DNA of 64,000 bases from the NCBI RefSeq assembly GCF_000237925.1, contig NW_017386042.1:434001-498000 (forward strand), given 5' to 3'. The position numbers were made by a program, and so were the translations under genes. The notes below the pieces were generated by a model. It searched no databases. It was not told the origin of the DNA and saw nothing but the letters and a program-made list of their open reading frames with translations. Source of the stretch: Schistosoma mansoni (taxonomy: Eukaryota > Platyhelminthes > Trematoda > Strigeidida > Schistosomatidae). Of this stretch, positions 29,871 through 42,800 are shown in pieces. How positions within the stretch are numbered: position 1 is the first letter of the stretch; each line of letters opens with the position of its first letter.

Positions 29871-32800
29871 TTAGAAGAGGCAGCGGCATCGTGACTTCCG
29901 GAGTCTCGCCTTTCTTTATGAGGCATCATAATTCTTCTTTCAATTCGGAGGACCAAGTTTAAATGGTCTAAATTGTTTGTTCTGGTTAACGTATTTTTAG
30001 CAAGGTTGTTTTCTACAGGATGGAGTTGCTGGCCTGTTATATTTAAGAGTATTTGAATTATTGTATAAACTAGTAATCCAGGAAAAAACGCCATTTAACA
30101 AAAAAGCATTAGATGATTACGAACGAATGTGTTGTATTTGAAATTCAAAATCAAGCAGTCGTCAAGTACAAATGAATCATTAGTTCATATGTACACCACA
30201 TGACCCCAAGCCCAACCCTTCTCTTTTACCCGGACTTGGGACCGACAGTAGCCTTAAAAGAAGTACGGGCAGAGTTAGGCTAAACCGGAAATGCCAAATT
30301 TCTTAGTAAGCTCTACAAATCGTTTACAATGAATATGGGTGAATAAAGCGTGGTTTTATCACCTTGAACATCTTTCCTTGTCATAATCCAGACTTCACAC
30401 CTTTTCATTTACTCCTCAAGGGATTTGGAATTTAAATTTATATCCAATAGTCAAATTTCAGACTTCATCACGGCGTCAGTATGACAATTAAAAGTAGTCG
30501 ATTTGGTATGTTAAATAAAGATGATGAGAATGATCCAATTTAATATGAGACACTGTAACGTGTAGATGAATGGGCTGAGAAATATTTTTCAACCGATAAG
30601 TACGGAAGGAAGGAAACGTCACTGACAAACCCAAATCAGCTTTCTCGAGTACTGAACAAGAAGAAACCATCAACGTACTTAAATATTCTCTTCTGATCTA
30701 GTGAAGCAAGAAAACAACAACAGTATCCATGCAAACCGAAATCCTTAACACTGTTTCTGAAATAAATTCTTCTAAATCACAGAATGAGCCTTCGTTTCTG
30801 ATATTCTCTTAGTAAGAAATAAAGTTTAGGCACTATTCATATTCGTGCATTATCAATGTACATCTACTTCTAGTAGTCATACGAAATAACAGACGCCTAA
30901 GCTGACTATCGGAAGGATGAGGACGTCGTTTTATACGGGATAATACTGTATATAGGTAGGGTGGTTTACAAAAGCACTTTCATTTAGAAGTGACCCTTAA
31001 AACTAACGAGGATAGAACGAATGTCAAATGCCTATGCAGTTATTAATTTTGCCCAATTATTTACTTCAATAGTATCACACAGATGCAATATTGCTATAAA
31101 TATCATTTTAGTGACCATCATGAGTATGATATTATCGACTGAATAAGGTAGTACCAACATATGTGGCTAGGGTATCAGGTAACGTTGTTTCAGGTCTGTC
31201 AAAGAACATCAGCTCTTTTCACTTTTCAGGTTAACCAATCTGATGAATGATAAAAGCCTATGACGCCAATATTAATTCGTTCCTTATGATTGCCTACAAA
31301 CACTCAATATCAAAAAATGCGTAAGCCTACGTTAACTCTTGCTAGTGGTAACAATAAAAAAATCACAAAATTTGATTAGGACTAAGGACGAAACAACATG
31401 AAAGTTGTTGCTACCACAAGTTGTCTGATCTAGATGAACATAAATCTTGAGAATGTTTCAACTGCTGGCCAGCTAACTCTGATTTACAAGTAAGGTATAT
31501 ACTACTTTCATTTATAAATAGAATCTTAAGATTACTTCAATTTCAGGACTTTACGAGAACAGGTGATCTCAAAACAGCATGTAGTTGAACTTGTTTTCTC
31601 TAGTGAGAACGATTAAAAAAAGCGATTAGTTGATATTGTTTTATGACAAAATACAGTATCAGGTTTCTTGGAAATTGTTATATATACAGCAACGTCGCAA
31701 GAGAGAAGACAGAAGACCAGTAAGTAGGAACTTTATTCCCCGAACAGTGTCAAATATAGTACAAAAAATCTCATGTATTTATAGTTTCTTGGGTGAAAGT
31801 AAATCATCATTTCGGACAGCCAATAGGCAAATAGAGGGTCCCTCTTATTCATCCAATAGGGAAGCTACACATCGACATTCTAGAATGTTCCCCTAGTGGT
31901 GATTGGATGCAATGTCTTCGGTTCTTTCTGCGCTTCTTGAGGCTTCCTTGAGTTTACCAACGAGCCATCCTTACAAAAATGTATGAATTAAGAAAAACGA
32001 ACTGAGTCAGTTGTGACAAAGGAATTGCAAGGATTGTGGTTTATTTTTTCTGTCTAACTTAGTGAACCTTATAATTGTTCGAACTCAACATGTTTAGGAT
32101 CAACCTAAAGATGCTACAGGTATTCGGAGTTTGACAAGTCACATCTTTATAATCGAAGTACATCAATCCAGACTATTCAGAAGTTAAAAATGAAGGAGTT
32201 TGAAGATATATTTTTAAAACTATCGATATGTCGAGAAGCGTTTGGTATAAGATGGTTAGCAGATGCAAGGGATAAGAAGCACGGTGTGTCCACTCGTGAT
32301 CCGGTGCGGATGTGTGACCTATCGTTTATTTGAGAAATTAAATTCAATAGTCGGTAAATTATTTGATTGAAAAGGATTGTTATCCTCAATAATTAAATAT
32401 GTAAGTTTTAAAAAAAAGTAATGAGAGCAGTCAAAATGAATTAATTCAATGTATAATTACCAGTTAGATAATAACTAGTCATCCAACACAAATAACTAAC
32501 GAGTTACGAAGTTAATAAGATCACTTATTTAAAAATGTATCAACTAGTACAATTTGTATAATATTATTATCTAGTTGAATTCAGTTGCTTTCACCTCAAA
32601 TGCAAAATGCTTTTCTTAGTTCAGTTATATGCTATCTGTTGAACAACATGGATGCAGTCAATCTGATTAACATAATCAATAATCAGTGTACTTCTGGTTT
32701 ATTGAGTTTCAATAAGACTAACTAATCAGGAAGCTAAGACCTGACCCATATATTTTTAAATGGTCCATAGTTAACATGAAACTACCTTGATAACAGAAGT

Positions 32801-32924
32801 GAAAAATGTGTAGACGTTTTCAATTTTCCAATAAATGATTATTACGATTCAGTTAATTCAACCAAAACTGTTTTTTCTTTCTTGTTCAATCAAATAAAAA
32901 TTATTTAAAAACTATCATTGCTAT
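29871..32924. other. No gene recognised
   Basis: A G+C-richer patch at 31690-31980 and one at 30190-30300 look like repeat debris. No coding signal found. Confidence 0.35.
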
Positions 32925-33318
32925 ATAAGCAAAGATGGATAGTGGCTAGCAGTGGAAACCAGGACGCGCGTTTCATCCTATTTGGGACTCGTCATCTGGA
33001 TGTACCTGCATCTTAGAGTTGATTTTCACCGTGGGACTCGAACTCAGTACCGTTCGATTCAAACATCATCGCGTTACCCATTTAACGAGTGAATACCAAC
33101 ACTGAGTTGCAGGCACATTCAGCTGACGAGTCCCATATGGGACGAAACGCGCGTCCTGGTTTCCACTGCTTGCCACTATCCATGTTTTCTTATAATGATA
33201 GCAAATTAACGCAATATCGATGCAATACGTACAGTATGCATATATGCCAATAGGAGACTGATCAATTGTAGCCCTAGACATCAATAGGAAGATTCAAGTA
33301 AAACAATACCAAGTGAAT
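32925..33318. mobile_element. Family A (S-alpha-like) inverted pair
   Basis: Two copies joined head to head near 33085. The left half is on the minus strand and has a hammerhead at about 32951-33009 whose core reads AUGACGA, so it is probably inactive. The right half is on the plus strand with an intact core (33108-33169), followed by the family tail to CAATACCAAGTGAAT. The tRNA-like heads (GACTCGAACTCAGTACCG on the left) meet in the middle. Confidence 0.8.
33108..33169 (+). ncRNA. Hammerhead ribozyme, core intact (family A)
   Basis: CTGACGA at 33123-33129, GAAA at 33144-33147, cleavage triplet GTC at 33153-33155. Stem II is an extended perfect hairpin (GTCCCATATGGGAC). Stem III is the self-complementary ACGCGCGT. 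The outer stem I strands GCAG and CTGC are kept. Matches the type I hammerhead known from schistosome S-alpha DNA. Confidence 0.75.
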
Positions 33319-35022
33319 TTATCACTCTAATATCTAGTGAAAAGTTCAGTGAACTTTTAATTTGGACTTTATTACAATTTTTTTTATATAAGTCACCGGC
33401 GTTTGACAAGTAATTCGTTTTTCCCTATCTACAAGTAAGTTAGTGATTTGAACTAACTCAAATTATTGATTTGTATGTAACTGAATTGGAAACAATAAAA
33501 CAAATTGAATTCATTGTATATTCTTCAAACATTTTCCTTTATACTTTGCATGAATTTATGAGGGAAACCAATCTCAATATAATGTAGTTTATCTTCTAAT
33601 AAGTTCATTATTTATCTTAGAACGTTTAAAGAAGGAAGAAAATGATTTTAATTAGCAATACAATTGATGTTTGTGTATCAACAAAATCTAAAATCAGTCA
33701 AAAGTTATGAAGAATAATTTAGATTTTAAAAAAAGATTTAAAAAGTTAATAGTTTTGAATTTAGTGTAAACTATCATGAATGTATTCCACGAAATCGAAT
33801 TCATTTGCTTGATTACTCTGTGAGTTTGAAAATGACAGTTCGTTCCTGAAGCAGTCTTCAAACAAAACGAATTTACAAAAATATCAAAATGATTTAATAA
33901 TGACTTGTTTAATAATGAGTATCTTGAAGCGATTTGATTCAGTAATTAATTAATTGCTTACCATTAATATTTGATAATAGTTATGTCATGATAAGAAACA
34001 ATGTTGATTAATATCCATCATCAAGGAGGTTTAGATAATGATGTGTTCTCTCAGTTGGGCAATGAAATAAAAGCGTTATGACTAAAACACTCATCTAAGT
34101 AAAACTGAACCAAAACTGTTCTCTTGAGTTACAAATCTACTCTAACATTCACCGTTGGTATTTTTTATTACTAAAGAAGCAGTTAGTGTTTGGGATATCC
34201 AAACTCACATAACTTGTAGTGCACGCTACTCTCAAGGATGATTGAAAGTATTGTGTAGCGGAACGCGGTGTTAAAATTGCAACAGTTGTCTGACGGAGTA
34301 AAGAATTTTAGCGAGTCGGAAATACAGCACTAGAAGGACACTTCGAGGCAAATCGAGAAGACAGTTCAGACGGTACGTTATTTTCTGAATTCTTTTTTAT
34401 TATCATAAATAACCTCATAGACATTTTCTAATGGTTTGCAAGATCTTTGTTAACAAATTAACGAGACAAGGTTTTGCAACAATAATATGAAGAAATCATT
34501 TGTAGAAACTATGATCTGTTTTTAGTATCATCATGACACTGTGGTGTGGGTTAGTTATATCGACATAAGTAGTATATAATGATGGTCAGATATAGAATGT
34601 ATTTTGGCAGGAGATCGATAAGGAAAGAACAGGAACGAAGCGCAATCGGTATGAAAATGCATGAACAATGAAATCAGAGAAGACACAGTGATATTTGCAG
34701 AAGGAACAATCAAGATTGAAACAATTGATTGTTATTTTGCAAATTAACTGTTTACTGTATGGTTATCAGATTTTAGTGAAATAGTCTGTAATTTGTGCTT
34801 AAATACATTCGATTGTCCCCACTCGTCTTCTTGTTCACTACTGCACTATTCTGTCTAATTTTTAATACGTTGCTATTAAGATGATAATTTATTATGAATA
34901 AAGAATAGTGAATTTAAAAACTTATTGGTTGATATGGTATTACAAGTCTCTTTTTTTTTAAAAAAAAAAGTAAACATATTCCATTTAGTATGCTGACTAA
35001 TATATAAGAACTTTCGACTAAA
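33319..35022. other. No gene recognised
   Basis: AT-rich. A G+C-richer patch (34200-34380) is unidentified. 34540-34600 resembles 5730-5790 (TGTGGTGTGGGTTA...TTATAT), a short shared repeat. Confidence 0.35.
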
Positions 35023-35170
35023 TTAGAGCGAATAGTTTCACAGTATTTGGGCGCCTAGTTGATGTAATACATTAAATAGGAAGAAGAATATGTATTTGTA
35101 AAATCTCAGAGAATGAATTTGAAGTAAATCCAACGTTTCGCCTGGCAATCTGGTCCAAGCTTTTTCAAGT
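35023..35170 (-). repeat. Inverted copy of the repeat at 2661-2820
   Basis: Shares AACGTTTCGCCTGGCAATCT and neighbouring blocks in the same order as 2661-2820, on the opposite strand. Confidence 0.55.
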
Positions 35171-35331
35171 TTTTTGTGAGAGGTTTTCATCCAAATGATT
35201 ATATTGTTCTGATATAATAGAAGTGAATGGATATTTAGAACCAGAGAATTATACTCAGTACTATTTTGCTGAGTTTTTCCATTTGTTACTTTTTATTTTG
35301 ATCAGAATAATGAGAAAGCTCTTGAAGCTTA

Positions 35332-35531
35332 NNNNNNNNNNNNNNNNNNNNNNNNNNNNNNNNNNNNNNNNNNNNNNNNNNNNNNNNNNNNNNNNNNNNN
35401 NNNNNNNNNNNNNNNNNNNNNNNNNNNNNNNNNNNNNNNNNNNNNNNNNNNNNNNNNNNNNNNNNNNNNNNNNNNNNNNNNNNNNNNNNNNNNNNNNNNN
35501 NNNNNNNNNNNNNNNNNNNNNNNNNNNNNNN
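35332..35531. other. Assembly gap (200 N)
   Basis: Exactly 200 unknown bases, a conventional scaffold gap. Open frames crossing it are meaningless. Confidence 0.99.
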
Positions 35532-35564
35532 AAAGTATGCTTGAAATAAACGATTCGCATAGCT

Positions 35565-35900
35565 GAAGCTGCTGTTGGTGTTCTGGACTCAAGTGGACGG
35601 GCTAGGTCGATTAAGGACCAATAAGGACGCGAGATTACTCATACTGACTGGACGTCCTTGGTTGTCACCGTGTTAAGTTCGGAGAAGTCGTATTCTATTG
35701 GTGGATAATTCACGCGAGTTGCGTCCTTGTTTAATTTGTAAGGTCATAACAAATTAGCGACGACCTTGAGCAAGTCATAACGATTGGCTACAACCTTGGA
35801 GCAAAGTGTTTTCTCTCATACTTGCATCTTCTCTCTGGTGTTCAAGTCGCTGAGTAGTTCTAGCCTGTGGGTTACCAGAATAGCTTAGGAACGAATATAG
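35565..35900. repeat. Unclassified G+C-richer sequence
   Basis: Base composition differs from the flanks (for example GGACCAATAAGGACGCGAGA). It could be part of a retroelement, but no ends or protein are visible. Confidence 0.3.
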
Positions 35901-35969
35901 CGTACAATCGACGAGACGTATCAAATCCCAAAAAATCTAATGGAAGGCGAATAGATTTTATAAGCTGGT

Positions 35970-35975
35970 TTTATT
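35970..35975 (-). terminator. Candidate poly(A) signal
   Basis: AATAAA on the minus strand about 230 nt beyond the stop of the gene at 36203-45582. Confidence 0.3.
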
Positions 35976-36202
35976 TAAATTCCTTGATATTATCCATCTT
36001 GCTGCCCAATAATTTTAATTAAACACAATCAGAAAATAAAGTATCTAAATAAGTAGTATATGAATAATTTATAAAAATAAAACACAAATAAAATTGTTTA
36101 TAAAAATAATAATAAGAAGAAATAATATAATATTGGTTAACAGAAAACATTTTATATTATAAAAAGGATACAAAACAAACATAAAAATGGTCCTATACAT
36201 AC

Positions 36203-36895
36203 TCATATATTGCTATCTTCACCTGATGTCCCACTTATACTACCATTCAAAATGTTTGGACAGTCTGTTGTATTTGAACTATGAAGGCATTTCAACAATG
36301 ACAAATAGCTTAAGAAATAGGAAATTAATTTTAAATTTTCAAAGTAATTTTCATTTTCAGGATTATCTTGTTTTAATGTTTGTTTAGTTGGATTCAAATA
36401 TGAAGAGGTTGATTGTTGCTGTAAGATGTTAACACTTGATAATAATACTTCTGGATCGATTAGTCCTTGTTGTAGTAAAATTAAAATATCATTTAAAGAA
36501 TTAAAGGGAAGATTTGAAAATTTGAAAGCGGATGAAGTGAAACATGAAAAAGGGAAAGTCGGAGAAGAATTATGTAAATTAGACGATGCTGTTGAATATA
36601 AAGGACTTGTTGTATTTGAAGCATAATAATGATATTTCATCTGTTTCATAGAATAATCAAGAATTTCGTTAGAACATTTAGATGCATTATTTTGAATATT
36701 AACAGTTAACGCATTGGTTTTATCTAAATCATTGACATTATTATTCATTCTATTTTTCTGATTGTAATTACAATTATGATCCATAGAAGTAATTTCAATA
36801 TAACGAAATTTCAGTGGCTTTCTGTTTCGATCAGCACATTCATTGAGTAGTCGTTCACATGTTTGATGAAGTAAATCTAATGGGCTTTTTGGCAA
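36203..36895 (-). CDS. Exon 2 of the candidate Asn-rich gene
   Basis: 693 nt open. It begins just after an AG acceptor and has no ATG at its start, so it must be an internal or last exon. Stop TGA at 36205-36203. Runs of Asn codons and Ser/Thr-rich segments are visible. The open length is unusual for sequence of this AT content, which supports coding. Confidence 0.55.
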   Translation of the reverse strand: MPKSPLDLLHQTCERLLNECADRNRKPLKFRYIEITSMDHNCNYNQKNRMNNNVNDLDKTNALTVNIQNNASKCSNEILDYSMKQMKYHYYASNTTSPLYSTASSNLHNSSPTFPFSCFTSSAFKFSNLPFNSLNDILILLQQGLIDPEVLLSSVNILQQQSTSSYLNPTKQTLKQDNPENENYFENLKLISYFLSYLSLLKCLHSSNTTDCPNILNGSISGTSGEDSNI

Positions 36896-39800
36896 CTAAA
36901 ATAAAAATAGAAAATAAAGAACAGAGAATCTAATTTGTAATAATAATAATAATAATAATAATAATTGATTACTATATACTGAATCCAGTCCCGTTTGTTG
37001 TATGGGTATTAACGATATTACAGGTGTTTATTAACTTGAATGATGAGTTAATATTCTAGCCTATTACAAGAACGATAACGATCAAGTGTTTAAATCATTT
37101 AAGTAACCTAGACTCGTATAAAGAGCTCAATACAATGAAAACATCTTCAATACTGTTATAATGAAATGCTTTTTCGAATGCCTGTTTTAACTTACCAACA
37201 GTGACTATCATCATGACGACCAGAAATTGTTACAAACTACTAGTTGTTTTGGTTAGTCTAATGGTACAAAGTAGTATCGAACCTAATTTTTTCCTTATTT
37301 CTTATATATGATGATAATGTTTACTCGAATCTTAGTATAAGTACAAGAGAAGAATATTTCAGTTTTAAAGAATATCTTTTCTTACATCATCTTCTCATCA
37401 TTGGATACCCATTTTGACATAGATACCAATCGAATATTATGAAATTGTTCATTGAACGAAAAACTGTTGATAGGTTTATGTTTTTCTTGATTTGGTTATC
37501 ATTTTAATATGACAGTCATGAGTTTCTATTATTTTTGTTTTTAGGAAAAAAAGGCTTACAGATCTCTGTATTTTATTAAGCTACTTAATTAACTACCATC
37601 AGTGTACACTTACGGTAATCATTCAATTGAATGTACCTTTTTCATTTAAACACAAAATAGTCAACCTTGTACATTGGTACATTTAGTCTGCACAGCTTAT
37701 TATATTTGAATATTTCACTATATGATTAATTACTAACCAAGTTAAAAACCAAAAAAAAATTTTGTTTTGGTTTATTGTGAAAGAAATTGATGATACATTT
37801 CAAACACAAAAAATGAAAATAACCGCCATACTTTTGAAGATAAAAGAAAAAATCCCGTTATTTATATCACTGATCATACGATTATGACTTAAGAATTTTC
37901 CGGAATAATCATTTCAGTCTAGACTATATTAAGGTCATTCATTGAATACTGATAATTTGATACAGTAGTATTTAATATTCTTTACTTTTTTTTGTATAAC
38001 TATGTGAATGTTAAACGGATGAGATTTAAAGAATAAAATCAAAAACAAAAAAAAATTTGTAATAGATTGACAGGACATTATTGTTCTCTGCTCATCGATT
38101 CTTTGTTAGATTTCATTACTTGACAATATGAACAATAATATCATATCTGGTAGTAGATAAACCAATGATTGGTTACTTACATGGATTTTCATAGTTGAAA
38201 GCGTGAGTCAATTGTAGCTAGACCACCATGGGAAACCTCAGAGCACTGGATGGCCGTCTCGTCCTACTGTGGGACTCCTCAGCAGTGTGCATCCACGATC
38301 CCGCTCTCGTGAGATTGGAACCCAGGACCTACCAGTCTCGCGCCAGAGCACTTAACCGATAGACCACTGAGCCGACCGGCATCCAACGGTGTTAATGTCT
38401 AACTTCAACCAATTCTCACTAGAACTCCTGGATTTAATTCTCGAAGTCAGTCACTAGTAAGCATATGATTATTGTTATTATTATCAGAAGGGGTTTTGTG
38501 GAGATTGTTTATCATTAGGGTTGATCCAGAATGAGAAGTCGGAAAAAGACGACAAATTCAAGGATGTTCTTTAACTCATTGTAATATTCCATGAAATTAT
38601 TTTTTTTTATTCCAATGGTCGCAAATTTTACATAGTTTATTATTCTTAACGTAACATTTTATTCAGTTTAAATATCAGTTTACTTTCGGTATGATAGTTA
38701 AAATCGGTTTTGTCACTAAGATTTTGGGGTTATATTTTCCAGTTTAATACAAATTCTGGTTAGTAAGTTTCGTGTTATTTATGTACATCATGTTCAGTGT
38801 GATAGACCTAAACTTTCATGTAGTGTAACAATCATACATTTCAATTCACTTAGTATTGTTTGCTTGTGTCTTCCCATTGTTGTTCAGGACTGCAATTGAT
38901 CAGTCTCTTATTAGCATATGTGTATCCTGTGCAGATTGCCTCGATATTTCCTTAAGTCACAGGTTTTATAAGCAGTGAAATAGGTAGATACAAGCAAACA
39001 ATACCAAGTGAATTAAACTTTACCCCAGATAGCTATCAGGACTCAGTAGCTAAGTGGATAACGAGATGACAATTGAATCGAACGGTACTGGGTTCGAATC
39101 TCAGAGTCAACATTAACTCTGAGATGTAGATACATCCAGCTGACGAGTACCAAATAGGACGAGACGCCCGTCCTGGATTCCACTACTAGCCACAATCCGT
39201 GTTTATTTATAAATTTTGTATTATTCTGTGTGAACTTCAGATGCACTTTACATTAACTTTGCTTGTCTTATCATTTATATAATATTCATTAACTGATCAT
39301 CACATGTGTCTAAAATCTCTATATAAATGAATGTATTTGGTTGGATGATAACACGATTTTGGACAACTTGTTGTTAAGATGTTTTTGAAGAATCAGTTAA
39401 TCTTTATTTGTAACAGTCTTTGAGTTTTAATTCTATGCTTTTGGGAATTACAATGGTTTATATTTTCGAGCATAACCAGTAGGACCGTAAATGTCACACA
39501 AAGCATCAATTCCTTCAAGTTTATAGGTACAACTTGTTGACGAGTGCTAAACAGTACGAGACCTAGGCCTACAGTTTCTCATCAACTTCCTCCAACCACT
39601 ACCTTACATGTTAACATAGTGCGCGCGATGTCGAATCACTCAGACTAGTGACCACACTAAAACAAGATTGGCAGTATCCTATCAACACTAAGAAGAGCTT
39701 GAAAAACATGACATTGGTCACTACTCAGTTATCAGTCAATTGTAAATACACAGCAGTTAAATAAACTAATCAGTATACAAATCTCTAAGATCGAATCAGT

Positions 39801-42800
39801 GGATACTAACAGTCTATGTAGTTAAATTTATGTATTCATTACTCATTATAGTATTTGTCAGTAGACAACACTTTAGTATCTCTAATTCCAAGCTCTTTTC
39901 TGATGTATCTCACTTCAAGGAGTAAACAATGCCGATTTTACTAATTAAAACGTTCAGCAGTTATATATATATATATGACTGAAGTTTATTCGACTAGGCT
40001 ATACTTAAGATTATATTTAAAATAATCTGGACGATTGTAATTTAAATATTCACAGTGTTTCACTCGACAAACTGATTCAAGCTTTTTCAGAGAAATAATC
40101 AAATAGAGATAATTTCAAAGAGTTCGGTAAGTGCAGAAAAAAATATTTGAATGAGCGAGTGAAATTAATCAACCAAGGGTCGTAGATATTTAAACGCAAA
40201 ACAAACGAAACTAATTGCAATCCTGTGTCATTATTTTTTTCTAATTTCTAGGAACTGGTATATGTTGAAGAAGTTGATTCATTAAAGGAAGAACATTTCA
40301 GTAGAGACTTAAATCTCTGGATTCATTGACAGTTTCAAACATCAATAAAGGAATGGTTTCTTTTTCAATTAGGCTGCACTGTTCTTTATTCATTAAGTTG
40401 TACACTTTTGAATAGTTCTGTCAAATTATTTCTTGTACTGTCTACTAATTAATTGCGCTTTTGTACACTGAGGTATTTTTTTAATCAAAAAGGTATATTT
40501 TTTCCATAGAAGAACGATAACCTGTACATTATATGTTGATATGACTAAATCACACCAGCATGTTACCTCGATGCTGACCTCTTTGATGATGATGAAGTCA
40601 GATATGATTTTTATCAATAATCATAGTAATAATGACCATGATAATGATAACTTCAATATAAATCATAACAAATGAAGATAATCAAATGAAACTTGGTGAA
40701 ATGAAATGAAATTATTCTACAAAACAAAAGATAGAGAGAATAATCATGACAACTTGGTCATTTCAATAATACATATGTATACGTGTATGAATACACTTAG
40801 ATAATTATAACCTTTACTTATCACTTGTGATCACACCATAAAATACAGAAAAGAAGTTACTGGAATTATTATTATTATTATTATTACTGTAGTTTAGGTA
40901 AAGACAAAGAATTCAGATGATGATAACAGGAGTTAACCGTCGGTTTGTTTTAGAATGAAAGTGAATATACTGAGTTCGAAGAATCTCAGCTAACTTACTG
41001 GGTACGATTATAGTATACACTTGGAAAATAGACTTAATTAAACAATATACGATAGATTATAGCATCAATAATTATCGGTAGTAATTTCATGGATGCGCAC
41101 TGCTCAGGAGTCCCACAATTGGACGAAACGGCCGTCGAGTGCTTCAAGGTTTCCCATGGTGGTCTTACTTCAATCGACTCATGAATTCAACTATTAAATT
41201 ATTATAATATCCACAAATATCCTCTCTAATTATAATTATATATCAACAGAAAATGTACCAAAGCCTTTAAATATCCCTTGGAACATTTTTTTCGAGAACT
41301 AGATTTATTAGTGTGTAACCTTTTTAAAAAGTCTCAAATTAACGGGACATTTATCAATTTATCAGTTTTATAAACATAATTAGTTCATCCATTTAGACAG
41401 CTGATGAAGCTGAAGAAGACTCAAATAAAAAACGGAAGTCTTTTGAGTTGAAGGAAAGATGTTGATTAAGATAATCATTTCACTAACTGTAATTCATCAG
41501 CAAGAAACTTAGTCATACACAAAACTACATACTGAATAGCACTAATTGAAGATACAAATCTCAACATAACATATTAGATATAATCTGTTCATGTTAAATT
41601 GATATCCTTCAGCTTGTAATTTACTTAACTCTCGTATTTCTATCTCATTTGAAACCTTCATATGTTCTCTCTAATTATGCACTGATAGTGTTGATTTTTA
41701 TCATTTTATGAACTAAAAGATATAAATCTAATTACTCTATCTTACTAAAGAGGACTGAAATAAAAAGGTACCTCTTCGAAGTCCATGTCATATACTGAAT
41801 TGACAGGAGGCATCACAACAGATCATAATTCAAATAAATTAAATTAATAAAAATCGATAAAGAGAGATGATTCGTTAGACTTAAGAAGGTTCAGATATTC
41901 AACTATCAACTGGATGATATTTCTATATAACATGTCACTATTTTATTATAAAATCTTCATTTCTGTTTATAGAAATCATTCAAAGCATTCCTAAACTTTA
42001 CAATCAATGGAGAATATAATTTAGTCTAAGCTGAATAAACTATAAAGGGAATACATAAATTATGCATATGGCAACAGCAATGATTATTACTCTCAGGTAG
42101 TTAGTCATGATCGATTATAAAAGACTACAAATCTCAATTTTAGTAGTCAGTAGACTTTATATAAACTACCCTGGTATCTAGAAGCTTTTTGCACTTATCG
42201 AACGAGCCTAAACTCATCTCCATTAATTTTTATTGAAGCACTAACGAAGAACCTATTCTAATAGCCCCACTGTAAAAGGTATTTATTTTTGATGTATTCG
42301 ATAGTTAATTGAGTAAATAATATTAACAATCATACTCATGAAAGAAATAAACCCAGTAACTTGGTATCCTGTTAATATTTTATTAATCATAGTTATGTAA
42401 CCTTTAATTGCCTGTTTATCATCATTTGTATGTTATAAAATATCATTAATGTCTCTGTTATATTCCATAAAGCATGCCATTTCAAACTTTTTTCCTTAAA
42501 AAAGGTATGCGAAAGGTCTAGCATGATACTCAATGATCTAAGCTATCTATAAATCCCTCTTTCTTTAAGTACTTATATAAAAATCCAGATAAACCCTCAT
42601 AAAATGTAGAGTAAGGTAATTGTAAGATTTTATAAATTTATAACTTCTTCCTCTTTCTCATTCTCCGCTAGAATTAAAGATAATACTCTGAAACGGTACA
42701 ACTAGTCAATATGTCCCAATCATTTGCCATAACTCAATAGATCAATAGGTAACAAAACAGTCTTTGGGTAAGGGGTAAAGTTTTTGCCTCGATTTAAACT

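Noticed and set aside
35223-35592. Open frames across the N gap
   Set aside because: They exist only because unknown bases contain no stops. The same is true of those at 61405-61996.
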